A DNA stretch of 30,994 nucleotides from a virus, in IMG/VR virus record IMGVR_UViG_3300009079_000077, positions 1 to 30,994 of that record, one strand, 5' to 3'. Position 1 is the first letter of the stretch, and each line of letters begins with the position of its first letter. A program made the translations under genes and the position numbers. This document shows positions 16,401 through 23,998 of the stretch, in pieces. The notes under the pieces are model-generated. The model saw only the letters and a program-made list of their open reading frames with translations. It was not told the origin of the DNA and did not search any database.

Positions 16401-19400
16401 GAAGCACCTGAAAGCTCAGCATTAGATTTAGCAATAACCTGGGGGCATCCGAGTACAGATAGAACGGACACAGCCGGAAATACAATTACAAACAAATACG
16501 AATTTATAGAATCCTATGAAGTAAAACATAACTTAGGATTTACAGGGAAATTTAAGACAGAGATAATTCCTTCTACGGAAACTTCCTTCTTACTAGAAAA
16601 CCCTGCACAAAAAATAGGTACGGTACTGGTAAGACTTACCAATACACAAGGTCATTTCTCAAAATGGATAAGGAGAGAAATTGATACTTCCCTAATGGTA
16701 TTAAAAATACCAACGAGTACTACTTCTAAAATTGGTGCTATAGCAACAGGTGGAGGTTTATCCACTGGGCTAAGTATCAACTCATCAACGGGATTAGCAA
16801 GTCTTGGCAGTACAACCTATGATTTTACAAATACAGTAGGAGACCTAATAAGTGTTTCTTCAGGTAATACAGCACAAACAAGTCAAGTATTTTCAGGAGT
16901 CAGTGATGGTGGAGAAGCATTTGTAGTTCATGATTTTGATGATGCAGCAGACCCTCTTAAAGCAGTAGAGATAAAAAAAGATACAACTGCAAGAAATCCA
17001 AATGTTGGAGATAACAATGAAATTGTATATTACAATTTTGAATATGTATCAGAGGTAGGTGCTGCTAATGCTGGACTCACACAAAAAACAGGTACAGTTT
17101 CAATCCCACAATATAGTTCAGAAGTAACAGGTAGTGGAACAAGTTTTACTACAGAATATGAAGTCGGAGATAGAATTATAATTGATACTAGTACTACTCG
17201 TTATTTTGCTACTGTTACTTCAATAGAAAGCAATACAAAATTATTCTTAGACCAGTCTGTACCAAGAAGTTATAGTAGTGTAAATATATTTAAAACAAGT
17301 TTTATTTCAACCAACCAAGATACAGTAATAGGAAAAGTAACTAGAAGCGGAAGTACATATACTTTGGTTTCTTTCTTATCAGGAGGTACAGGAGAAGACG
17401 GTCAAGATGGACAAGATGGTGAAGACGGTCAAGACGGTCAAGACGGTCAAGATGGAACTGCAGGTGATAGAGGTAGAAAAATACAAGAGATTATTTTATA
17501 CTACAAACAAACCTTTAATAATGCAAATATATCAGCTCCTTCCGCACCAAGTACAGGTACTTATAATTTTAGTACTGGCACCGTAGCTAGTATACCTTCG
17601 GGGTGGGTAGCAGTACAACCTGAATTTGCAGTAGGAAGCATAATATTTAAATCAGAAGCTCTTGCACTCGAAACCACATCTTTGAATGATGTCTCAGGAA
17701 GTTTAACTTGGGGTACTCCAAGTAACGCTTTTAGTCCTCAAAATGATATTAACTTTATATTTATAAGAAGTGCTAATCAACCAACTACTCCAAGTATAAC
17801 AAACTTTCCTATAATACCTACAGGCTGGCATGATGATATAGCAAATGTACCTAGCGCAGCAACTCCAATATGGGTTGTAAAAGGTGTTACAGCATTTGAT
17901 ACTAGTGGCGGAGCTTTTAGATTCAGAACTACTTGGCAGGCTGCTAATATAATTGAAGGCAGCAATGGAACAGATGGAACAGATGGAACAGATGGAGACC
18001 CAGGAGCAGATGGAGATGATGGAGCATCAAACTTTACCGTCTTCCAAGAATCCAGTAGTCAACCTGCTACTCCAAGTGCAGGAACCCCAAATCCACCAAC
18101 AAGCTCTTGGTACTCTACTCTTACTGCTGCAAGAAACGCAGTATCTGGAGATGGATTAGTATGGTTCTCTGTAGGAACAAAACCAGGAACAAGTAATACG
18201 ATTACTTGGAGCGTACCTATAAGATATGTAGAAGATTATGGAAACTTAGGCGGAACAAAACCACCTGAAGATGCGAATAAATTTACACCAATTGCCGATT
18301 CCACAGAAGGTCGTTGGAGATTCTCAATAAATGATGGTAGTACAACTGATGTAGATGTTTTCTCTGACACAGAAAGAACTAAACTAGATAATTTAAGAGC
18401 AGGAACTTTGCCTGGAGGAACAGGGAGTATAGAAAGTACTACAGGTTCTCAAAGTAAAGCTACAGCAGCTCAAACAGCCGCAGCTTCAGATGCTACTACA
18501 AAATCAGATGCAGCAGAAGCAGCAGCTAAATTACAAGAGTCTAATAACAGAGTTACATTCCCAACTGATAATACAGAGGGAAGATTCAGTTTCCAAATAG
18601 GCGGAGGCACTGCCGTTGTAAATAATGTTTTTTCTAGTGAAGAAAGAACAAAGCTAAATAATCTAAGAGCTGGAACTGCGCCCGGAGGAACAGGAAGTAT
18701 CTTAAATTCAGGAATAGCTCTAAGTTCTGCAGGTGCTTTAACAGGAGCAGGTGGAGGAACACTAGACCTTGACGATATAAATGATACAGGTACTACTAAA
18801 GCAGGGGCTATAAGAGCTAATGCAGGACTTAATTCTGATGGAGATGTAGACAGAGCAGTACCGGTAGGTGTAGGTGGAACAGGACAAACAAATACAAATA
18901 AATTTTTAAATAGCGGCATAGCTATTAGCCAAGGAAACTCTGGTGTATTTACACTAACAAAAGGAGATGGTACAACTGATACCACTACTATAACAAAAGG
19001 TAAACTAGGACTTTCATATACAGACGGTGCTGACATTACAGGGAATAATACAGCAAATAATGTATCAAATGTAGGTACTCAGACTGTAGCAAACGCCCAA
19101 CAAGCTGTTATAGCAGCTAACGCAGGTTTAACTACTACTGGAGATGTTAATAGAGCAGTCCCTACAGGTAAGGGTGGTACTGGTGAAACAAATACAAATA
19201 AATTTTTAAATAGTGACTTAGGAATTACCTTAGACGGTACTAATATTACACTTACAAAAGCAGGAGATACTAACTCAACGGACACAGTACCTACTGCACT
19301 TAAAAACTCTAATATAGCAATTAATGGTAGCGGACAGCTAACTGGTATTGGTACCGGGGTAAATACTGTTATATCAAACACTAAGATAGTAGCAGCTGAC

Positions 19401-20348
19401 ATAGGTGGCTCCGGAAAAGCATTCGCAGTTTTACCAGCTTCAGGAGCTACAGTAGGTGCGGTATTAGGTACTAACCTTAAAGCATCTAACGGTACAACTA
19501 CATTAGGCGACGATGACGTTAAAAACGACAGTCTTGACATAGATACAAACGGTACATCTATAAGAATTAAGAAAGGCTCAACAGTCATACAATCAACTAC
19601 TCTTGACAAAGGTAGTGTTGGACTAACTAATTTAAATTCACTTGAAACTGGTTCAGGAACTAAACTGAGTGGTATAGCAACAGGAGCTACAGTAGGTGCA
19701 GTTTTAGGCACTAATCTTAAAGCAGCTAATGGTACAACTACATTAGGAGACGATGATGTTAAAAACGCTTCTTTAGATGTAGCCATATCAGGAACAGCAA
19801 TTAAATTAAAAATTGGAAGTACTGAAACTTCAACTGTAAGTGCTACTCAAGCTCTCGTTGGATTAAGTGGAGTATCTAATAACGCCGACCAAACAAGTAG
19901 TAATACTGCTGCAGATGTTACTAATGTAAACGGTACAGCAGCCTCAACAGTGAAGGCAGGAGCTGTAAGAGCTAATGCAGGACTTAATTCTGATGGAGAT
20001 GTTAATAGAACAGTCCCTGTAGGAGTAGGCGGAACAGGTCAAACAGCTACAAATAAATTCTTAAATAGTGATATTGGTATTGCTATGGATGGAACTAATG
20101 TAACTATAACCAAAGCGGGAGATACTAACTCAGCTGTTGCTATTCCATCCACACTCAAAAATTCAAGTGTAACATTATCAGCTTCAGGTATACTATCGGG
20201 AGGAGGAACTTCAACACAGATAAATGTAGGAAGCATAGCAAACTCACCATTTGATACATCAGGAAATGTAGACACAGGGGAAACAATAACAGTTGGTTCC
20301 AAATTTACAATAGATAGAAATAACGAAAGGATATTAATAGAAGACTAA
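13419..20348 (+). CDS. J: Tail tip host-specificity protein J-like, greatly extended
   Basis: The protein has 2309 residues, about twice lambda gpJ. Residues about 1-1060 carry the J core: VIVYDLISEGPIEGL (31-45), the hub region with 'VFYDIMTNDRYGCGEYID' near 565-582, and 'LGGSFSYQSTRNRFRYNQVNVTWND' type sequence near 665-690. Fibronectin-like segments follow to about 1120. Two Gly-X-Y runs, at about 1325-1354 (GEDGQDGQ...) and 1517-1537 (GTDGTDGT...), look collagen-like and should trimerise. From about 1615 on there are three families of long repeats. The end is FTIDRNNERILIED. The core forms the trimeric hub and central fibre; the extension probably reaches the host receptor. There is no obvious ribosome binding site; the ATG lies 2 nt after the I stop. 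Confidence 0.9.
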   Translation: MRNINKNGTAASSPVGVTRNRRRSPNQEQSVIVYDLISEGPIEGLINGASSIYLDTTQVLNNAYKTSHNPKQSFDVSYNASTNTITDNTGSSMFSGYNSSNGSYKVRIEEAKKTISGISITAGSKTVTSSGGFATNDVSKAYVSGQYLRIKEGGPNKTTLVCKITKYTSATSVEIDRMAEITASSLAGTIDLCGTVSSTSNANTAVITPDTGGDRTVANTAAYMDSPSSVAEYQATNFNYNFDNVTYGFKTGERSQSYVGTAADTGNASVIANISKTLTTTDLSGIGVSNNFNSYGYSTSGDETATWTANPIFITSTQMNVSTQKSAVDRLKLTFQYDNMHAIKSKNGREWPSMIEHRIYLRYKNPGDANFTEDLLYGPTDSQLLARPSNKRVHGWTYTSSGTVEAYCKNPFVEVFDINLEPYQPLEDYEIKLETITPINREHGETTHYNSGRLASIESVINDKLSYPLAAYGQMMFNASDFGNVPERGYHARGLKVMVPTNYSPNHEGYEGSPAQYTRNITTGAVGSDYVAWDGNFRGDTDVFDATSPNFEKVYSNNPAWVFYDIMTNDRYGCGEYIDASDIDKYALFKIARYCDELVPNGEGGTEPRFTANVWFTEQAEAMKVAQDMLSIFRGMMTWVNGQITIEQNRERSPIAAFNKGNVLGGSFSYQSTRNRFRYNQVNVTWNDPKAFYKKTVEIVEDYDNIVETRQIKKKDVVAFGCTSRAQAVRYGKWHLFTDQMETDVVTFQVGLEGVNLSSGDVITVADADRNNLRFGGRTLANSTTTNIKVDSSLDLSNTATFFMEVVFPEGGAYLQQDTATIRGASRKRGDFIQYANNVAGSNTALTSEAIMINAVDDSDNKLDLVWSGETRVERQEVSSYNSTSVTVASAFTSAPATHSIWAIIELDADGQMVHGSAKEYMIQNIKEDDQDPIFAISAVEYNRKKFSLVDRGYVIEDLPETTRMPRYTENVPFPTDVVLKAVPHQQESIDGTTEAPESSALDLAITWGHPSTDRTDTAGNTITNKYEFIESYEVKHNLGFTGKFKTEIIPSTETSFLLENPAQKIGTVLVRLTNTQGHFSKWIRREIDTSLMVLKIPTSTTSKIGAIATGGGLSTGLSINSSTGLASLGSTTYDFTNTVGDLISVSSGNTAQTSQVFSGVSDGGEAFVVHDFDDAADPLKAVEIKKDTTARNPNVGDNNEIVYYNFEYVSEVGAANAGLTQKTGTVSIPQYSSEVTGSGTSFTTEYEVGDRIIIDTSTTRYFATVTSIESNTKLFLDQSVPRSYSSVNIFKTSFISTNQDTVIGKVTRSGSTYTLVSFLSGGTGEDGQDGQDGEDGQDGQDGQDGTAGDRGRKIQEIILYYKQTFNNANISAPSAPSTGTYNFSTGTVASIPSGWVAVQPEFAVGSIIFKSEALALETTSLNDVSGSLTWGTPSNAFSPQNDINFIFIRSANQPTTPSITNFPIIPTGWHDDIANVPSAATPIWVVKGVTAFDTSGGAFRFRTTWQAANIIEGSNGTDGTDGTDGDPGADGDDGASNFTVFQESSSQPATPSAGTPNPPTSSWYSTLTAARNAVSGDGLVWFSVGTKPGTSNTITWSVPIRYVEDYGNLGGTKPPEDANKFTPIADSTEGRWRFSINDGSTTDVDVFSDTERTKLDNLRAGTLPGGTGSIESTTGSQSKATAAQTAAASDATTKSDAAEAAAKLQESNNRVTFPTDNTEGRFSFQIGGGTAVVNNVFSSEERTKLNNLRAGTAPGGTGSILNSGIALSSAGALTGAGGGTLDLDDINDTGTTKAGAIRANAGLNSDGDVDRAVPVGVGGTGQTNTNKFLNSGIAISQGNSGVFTLTKGDGTTDTTTITKGKLGLSYTDGADITGNNTANNVSNVGTQTVANAQQAVIAANAGLTTTGDVNRAVPTGKGGTGETNTNKFLNSDLGITLDGTNITLTKAGDTNSTDTVPTALKNSNIAINGSGQLTGIGTGVNTVISNTKIVAADIGGSGKAFAVLPASGATVGAVLGTNLKASNGTTTLGDDDVKNDSLDIDTNGTSIRIKKGSTVIQSTTLDKGSVGLTNLNSLETGSGTKLSGIATGATVGAVLGTNLKAANGTTTLGDDDVKNASLDVAISGTAIKLKIGSTETSTVSATQALVGLSGVSNNADQTSSNTAADVTNVNGTAASTVKAGAVRANAGLNSDGDVNRTVPVGVGGTGQTATNKFLNSDIGIAMDGTNVTITKAGDTNSAVAIPSTLKNSSVTLSASGILSGGGTSTQINVGSIANSPFDTSGNVDTGETITVGSKFTIDRNNERILIED
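17391..17480 (+). repeat. Collagen-like Gly-X-Y run 1 in J
   Basis: About ten consecutive Gly-X-Y triplets, mostly GQD and GED, encoded by a 9-nt near-repeat (ggtcaagac). Such runs act as trimeric stalks in phage fibres. Confidence 0.85.
17967..18029 (+). repeat. Collagen-like Gly-X-Y run 2 in J
   Basis: Seven Gly-X-Y triplets (GTD three times, then GDP, GAD, GDD, GAS). It is separated from run 1 by a domain of about 160 residues. Confidence 0.8.
18270..20110 (+). repeat. Three families of long repeats in the J C-terminal third
   Basis: Family one (about 18290-18440 and 18560-18715): 'EGRWRFSINDGST...ERTKLDNLRAGTLPGGTGS' and its partner. Family two (about 18795-18920, 19095-19220, 19950-20070): 'RANAGLNSDGDVNRTVPVGVGGTGQT...NKFLNS'. 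Family three (about 19440-19540 and 19680-19775): 'GATVGAVLGTNLKA.NGTTTLGDDDVKN'. Some DNA stretches are identical between copies, for example about 36 nt at 18812 and 19967, and about 28 nt at 18887 and 19187. Confidence 0.85.
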
Positions 20349-21649
20349 TGGGAAACAATACAATATTAGGTAAATTAAGAACTCAACATACTGTTACTGC
20401 AAAAGGAAATAGTAATGGCACTAGTGCATATTTAAATGTAACTAACCCAGAAAGTATACTTGTCGGTAGCAGTATGAGTATAGATGGAGTAAACCAAGTA
20501 AATCATACAGGCCACTATGGTGGTGGAGTTTATGGACTATACTATACAGTTAGAGGTAAACATGACACAAGTTCAGGGACTAGTTATGATGTAAGATTAA
20601 ATTACACAATTGCAAATAGTTTTTTAGCAGTAGGAGATACTGTATATTTTGATTACGATACTTATGGCTTAAAAATAGCAAAGAAAAATGCTGATGTTAC
20701 AACTGCAGGGCCAAAAGATACTATATTTGATAGTAGAATAAGAAGAAGAGGTGTAGTATATGGAACAGGTTTTCAATCTTCTTTAGGTTCATCAGGAATT
20801 GATTTCAAAGGCAGCAAAGATACTTTAGGGTATATTCCTTTAGTTGTTTCTTCAGAAGCAAACGAAGGTGACTTTGAATATGACGGAGACGGTGATGAGG
20901 AAGATGCTTTTTACACAAGTCTGAGAAATTCACTAGAATTTACTGAAACACATATTTATCCTGCAGAGGAAGGTGACAATAGTTATGATGGAGATATACA
21001 TCCCACAGTCAGAACAAGAACAACAGGTAATGCTGTTACAGATTTAAGTTTTAAAGTGTTAAGAATACCCTGTGCATATGGATATATGACAGATACTTAT
21101 TTTGCAAATCCTCAAACTACAACAGATACAAGCAGAGGATTAGTTGGGGGCGGAAGAGAAATAAAAGACAAGAAAAGAGTACTGCAAGGCAAGCTAACAA
21201 ATTCAACAGCAGGATATAGTAGTAAAGGTGGATTATTTGTATCTAGAGCAGGTACAGATATTGATAGTTGTGGACTAGATGATATTTTGTTAACTGTAGA
21301 TGATGGAAAAGGAGCTACAGGGTATAGAGGAGAGGAGCAAAAATTTGCACTCAACTATGATGCAGTTATAGCAGGTACAGCACTTCCTTCTACAAGTATA
21401 ACAACAAGTGTTAATACTTCTACTACTCAAACTTTTACATTAAGTATGTTTAATCCATATACATTCAGCCCTATTGCTTTTTCAGGAATAACAACAAGTG
21501 CAGCTTCTAGTTCAGAAGTAACAACTAGTGTAAGTAATCTAGCAGGACTTACTTCCAATATTACGTATACACTAAGTGCAAGTTCAGGAAGTTTTGATTT
21601 ATTTGCTTCCGCAGAAAAACAGAACTTTACAACATTGAGTTTATTTTAA
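20348..21649 (+). CDS. Unrecognised tail-tip-associated protein
   Basis: A 433-residue protein of unknown family that is coupled to J by a TAATG overlap, so it is probably a J partner. It opens 'MGNNTILGKLRTQHTVTAKGNS' and is beta-rich, with many Thr, Ser and Gly. An acidic run (YDGDGDEEDAF) lies near residues 178-188. The last 85 residues are Ser/Thr-rich strands without Cys, like an immunoglobulin-type or fibre-tip domain. There is no signal peptide or membrane segment. A structural or receptor-binding accessory is the best guess from place only. Confidence 0.6.
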   Translation: MGNNTILGKLRTQHTVTAKGNSNGTSAYLNVTNPESILVGSSMSIDGVNQVNHTGHYGGGVYGLYYTVRGKHDTSSGTSYDVRLNYTIANSFLAVGDTVYFDYDTYGLKIAKKNADVTTAGPKDTIFDSRIRRRGVVYGTGFQSSLGSSGIDFKGSKDTLGYIPLVVSSEANEGDFEYDGDGDEEDAFYTSLRNSLEFTETHIYPAEEGDNSYDGDIHPTVRTRTTGNAVTDLSFKVLRIPCAYGYMTDTYFANPQTTTDTSRGLVGGGREIKDKKRVLQGKLTNSTAGYSSKGGLFVSRAGTDIDSCGLDDILLTVDDGKGATGYRGEEQKFALNYDAVIAGTALPSTSITTSVNTSTTQTFTLSMFNPYTFSPIAFSGITTSAASSSEVTTSVSNLAGLTSNITYTLSASSGSFDLFASAEKQNFTTLSLF

Positions 21650-21650
21650 G

Positions 21651-22580
21651 ATGGGAAGAGTAGTATTAGGAAAAAGGTCACAACCAACAACTGTTAGTGA
21701 TGGAACAACAACTGTAAATGTCACACGAGTAGAGTATGATTACATAGATGCAGGTGGATTCTATATAGTAAAAGCTATATTAAGTTTACAATCAACAGCA
21801 AGTTTTAGTGGAAATGTAACTGTAACTATGCCAGATGGAACTACTTATGTAGAAGATGATTATACATATCAAGCAACTGGTAACTATCAACCTTACTACG
21901 GTAGTAGTGCTCAACCTCCGGGAGGAGTAAATGGGCCTATGATTAGGTTAAATGACTATGGACAAACGCAGTTTAATAGTACCCCTATAGTAATAGGAAG
22001 TCCTACTTTATCTCGGGGAACTTTTGTTTCAGGTATAAATACAGGAAGTGGTGCGGGAACTAATGCAAGTCCTTACGCTTCAGCAAATGTAGTAGCAACG
22101 AATGCTCAAGGTCAATTAGAAGCTACTTCTTTTGATGGAGGAGCACACATAGGGGGAGGTTTACAATCTTACTCTTGGCATCAAGGCACTTTAAGTATAA
22201 CAGGAGGAAGTGCTACTACAGATGTAGCTACTACTATAAATCACGAATGGGGTACTAATTCTGGAGCAGCTACAGCAGCAAGACCTGCTTATGCATTACG
22301 TTGGTCCCATTCTACAGATATAACTAGCGGAGTCGCTACTAGATGTTTTCCACCTATGGAAGTTTATAGCGATGGAGAAATATATGAAGAAGAGGAAGGC
22401 GAAGAAGAGTTAATAGCAGAATGGAATGATGGATTTCATATATATGGAGAGCATATAGACAAAGACAATATAAAAGTAGAACTTGAAGCTTACGATATAG
22501 ACGGAGGTAGAGCAACTACAATATATTGGGCATTAATAATATTTTTTGAAGAAGATTATACAGGAGGAAAAAGTATATGA
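21651..22580 (+). CDS. Unrecognised structural protein
   Basis: A 309-residue protein with an opening 'MGRVVLGKRSQPTTVSDGTTTV' followed by a beta-rich segment (VKAILSLQSTASFSGNVTVTMPDG). The middle is Gly/Ser/Ala-rich. A highly acidic stretch (EIYEEEEGEEELIAE) lies near residues 244-258, before a C-terminal domain ending in 'YWALIIFFEEDYTGGKSI'. It starts one base after the upstream stop, and its stop overlaps the next start (ATGA). The family is unknown; position among tail genes suggests a virion or tail-assembly role. Confidence 0.6.
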   Translation: MGRVVLGKRSQPTTVSDGTTTVNVTRVEYDYIDAGGFYIVKAILSLQSTASFSGNVTVTMPDGTTYVEDDYTYQATGNYQPYYGSSAQPPGGVNGPMIRLNDYGQTQFNSTPIVIGSPTLSRGTFVSGINTGSGAGTNASPYASANVVATNAQGQLEATSFDGGAHIGGGLQSYSWHQGTLSITGGSATTDVATTINHEWGTNSGAATAARPAYALRWSHSTDITSGVATRCFPPMEVYSDGEIYEEEEGEEELIAEWNDGFHIYGEHIDKDNIKVELEAYDIDGGRATTIYWALIIFFEEDYTGGKSI

Positions 22581-22993
22581 TATGGAACATATTTTATCAA
22601 TCAGATAAACAAATAGCGTGGACTTCGACAGGAGGAGTAAACGAGGATATAATAGCAGGAGAACTTGAGAGAGGCTTTAGTCATATAGCTGTAGAACAAG
22701 ACGACCATATAGACGCAAGTACTAATATGGTAAATTCTACAGAAGATGGTATAGTAGCAAAGAGTACATTTGATCCTACATTTAACACTACCACTCCTGC
22801 ATTAGAAGGAACTGTAAGCATTACAGGATTAGTTGTAGGAACAAAAGTATACATAGATAATGTACTAAAAGCAACTATGACTGATACTACATTAAATTTA
22901 ACTTTTAACGACCCAGGCACTTTTATGTTAAAATTACAAAAGTTTGATTATCTAGAATATACTAAAAAGATAACAACAGCGAGACAATCATGA
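22577..22993 (+). CDS. Small tail accessory protein with PEGA-like C-terminal part
   Basis: This 138-residue protein has a strong ribosome binding site (AGGAGG 22562-22567, 9 nt before the ATG). The first 70 residues (MIWNIFYQSDKQIAWTS...) are unrecognised. Residues about 75-135 read like a PEGA-type beta domain: 'GTVSITGLVVGTKVYIDN', then 'FNDPGTFMLKLQKFDYLEY'. Such domains often bind surface sugars or act as rigid modules. It is joined to both neighbours by ATGA overlaps, and its partner is probably the following 62-residue protein. The function is not known. Confidence 0.6.
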   Translation: MIWNIFYQSDKQIAWTSTGGVNEDIIAGELERGFSHIAVEQDDHIDASTNMVNSTEDGIVAKSTFDPTFNTTTPALEGTVSITGLVVGTKVYIDNVLKATMTDTTLNLTFNDPGTFMLKLQKFDYLEYTKKITTARQS

Positions 22994-23178
22994 CAGATAT
23001 AACAATTACAACAACAGAAAACTCTACTGATAAAAGAGCAAAGTATTATTCTATGCTTAATGAACAACTAGATAAATTATATCACGATATTGATTCTGGA
23101 AAGTTTGGTGATACAGCAAAAACTGGACAATTTTATTTAGCTAGGAAAGCAGTTAAAGACAAATTCCCGAACTCGTAG
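22990..23178 (+). CDS. Small conserved-looking protein, unknown function
   Basis: A 62-residue hydrophilic protein with an acidic-basic helix (RAKYYSMLNEQLDKLYHDID) and an end 'AKTGQFYLARKAVKDKFPNS'. It is coupled to the upstream gene by ATGA and ends in TAG, the only TAG stop among the genes seen here. It is the last gene before the promoter at 23208. It may be a small chaperone for the preceding tail proteins; this is a guess from size and place. Confidence 0.55.
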   Translation: MTDITITTTENSTDKRAKYYSMLNEQLDKLYHDIDSGKFGDTAKTGQFYLARKAVKDKFPNS

Positions 23179-23194
23179 GTCAAGCATATACCCC

Positions 23195-23230
23195 TCAAAA
23201 ATAGTTCTTGACACCACCTCAAGTTTTTGA
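23195..23230 (+). repeat. Interrupted inverted repeat overlapping the promoter
   Basis: TCAAAAA (23195-23201) pairs with TTTTTGA (23224-23230), and CTTGA (23207-23211) with TCAAG (23219-23223). The loop is CACCACC, with a 5-nt bulge on the left arm. It covers the -35 box and ends at the base before the -10 box. It could be an operator, or a weak terminator for upstream read-through (5-bp stem then TTTTT). Confidence 0.5.
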
Positions 23231-23236
23231 TATAAT
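23208..23236 (+). promoter_or_regulatory. Perfect consensus sigma70 promoter with extended -10
   Basis: TTGACA (23208-23213), a 17-nt spacer and TATAAT (23231-23236) match the sigma70 consensus exactly. TG at 23228-23229 adds an extended -10 (TGATATAAT). Transcription should start near 23243, just before AGGAG (23246-23250) and the ATG at 23257. It lies in the only sizeable gap of the tail and fibre half and would drive the fibre cassette. Confidence 0.9.
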
Positions 23237-23256
23237 TTAGCATATAGGAGTACAAT

Positions 23257-23598
23257 ATGGCAGCAGGAAAATATGATATAGTTATTGACCAGGGAGCGGA
23301 TTTCGCCCTTGAAATTGCACTTGCAGAAGATGGAAGTCCAATAGTTTTAACTAGCAATCACGTAGCAACAGCACAGTTGCGACCTACCCCCACATCAAGC
23401 ACTCTTACAGCAACATTTACATGTACTATTACTAGCGGATCCCAAGGCAAATTAAATATGGCTATGGGGCATGCCGTTACAAGTAACGTAGCTGCAGGTA
23501 AATACTATTATGATTTAGAATTGCAAAATACATCAGCAGATAGTATTACAAGAATAATCGAGGGGGTAGCAAGAGTTACTCCAAATGTAACAAGATAA
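23257..23598 (+). CDS. Virion protein with Ig-like/BppU-type N-terminal fold
   Basis: This 113-residue protein is the first gene after the promoter, with AGGAG 6 nt before the ATG. The pattern 'DIVIDQGADFALEIALAEDGSPIVLTSNHVATAQLRPTP' is typical of small beta-sandwich proteins found in fibre and baseplate modules of many phages (BppU-like N-terminal type). The rest continues as strands (KLNMAMGHAVT, GKYYYDLELQN, IIEGVARVTPN). It probably connects fibres to the tail. Family assignment is by pattern only. The stop overlaps the next start (TAATG). Confidence 0.65.
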   Translation: MAAGKYDIVIDQGADFALEIALAEDGSPIVLTSNHVATAQLRPTPTSSTLTATFTCTITSGSQGKLNMAMGHAVTSNVAAGKYYYDLELQNTSADSITRIIEGVARVTPNVTR

Positions 23599-23978
23599 TG
23601 GCAACAACAGTAACTATAACTCCTAAAACTAGCGCTATAACTGCCACCTCTAATACTACCACCCTTACTATTTCTTCAGCAGTAGCCGCAGCACTCAGTG
23701 ATGCGTCGGGGATAACTCTTTCCTCACCGTCAGGTACTCTTGTAGGCACAAACAATGTCGAAGATGCACTAAATTTTTTAGCAGAGCAATTTCATGTTGC
23801 TACAACGGCTCCATCAGCAGACCTTGCAAACTTAGCTGAAGGAGATTTATTTTATGACACTGATGATAATCAGTTAAAGATCTACCGAGAAATAACAAGT
23901 GGAAACTTTGAATTTGTCCCTATAATGATAGGTAACAATTCAGCGGACTCAGACACGGTAGACGCAGGGAGCTTTTAA
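23598..23978 (+). CDS. Small fibre-module protein
   Basis: This 126-residue protein begins with a Thr/Ser-rich part (TVTITPKTSAITATSNTTTLTISS). It continues 'GTNNVEDALNFLAEQFHVATTAPSADLANLAEGDLFYDTDDNQLKIYRE', whose 'GDLFYDTDDNQLKIY' is a motif of phage fibre proteins that display short beta-hairpins. It ends DTVDAGSF, similar to the DGGTF end of the next protein. It is likely a fibre or fibre-attachment component; its exact role is unknown. Confidence 0.6.
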   Translation: MATTVTITPKTSAITATSNTTTLTISSAVAAALSDASGITLSSPSGTLVGTNNVEDALNFLAEQFHVATTAPSADLANLAEGDLFYDTDDNQLKIYREITSGNFEFVPIMIGNNSADSDTVDAGSF

Positions 23979-23998
23979 TAGCTCGATAGGAAATAATC

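Noticed and set aside
18270-20348. J C-terminal repeats as a diversity-generating retroelement target
   Set aside because: No reverse transcriptase, no template/variable repeat pair with adenine-specific changes, and no C-type lectin end was seen.
23207-23228. CTTGA-loop-TCAAG-TTTTT as a Rho-independent terminator
   Set aside because: The stem has just 5 AT-rich pairs; it coincides with the promoter and is better noted as part of the inverted repeat.
23969-23984. Hairpin GAGCT/AGCTC before the 541-residue fibre gene
   Set aside because: Only 5 bp and no U-tract follows, so it is not supported as a terminator.
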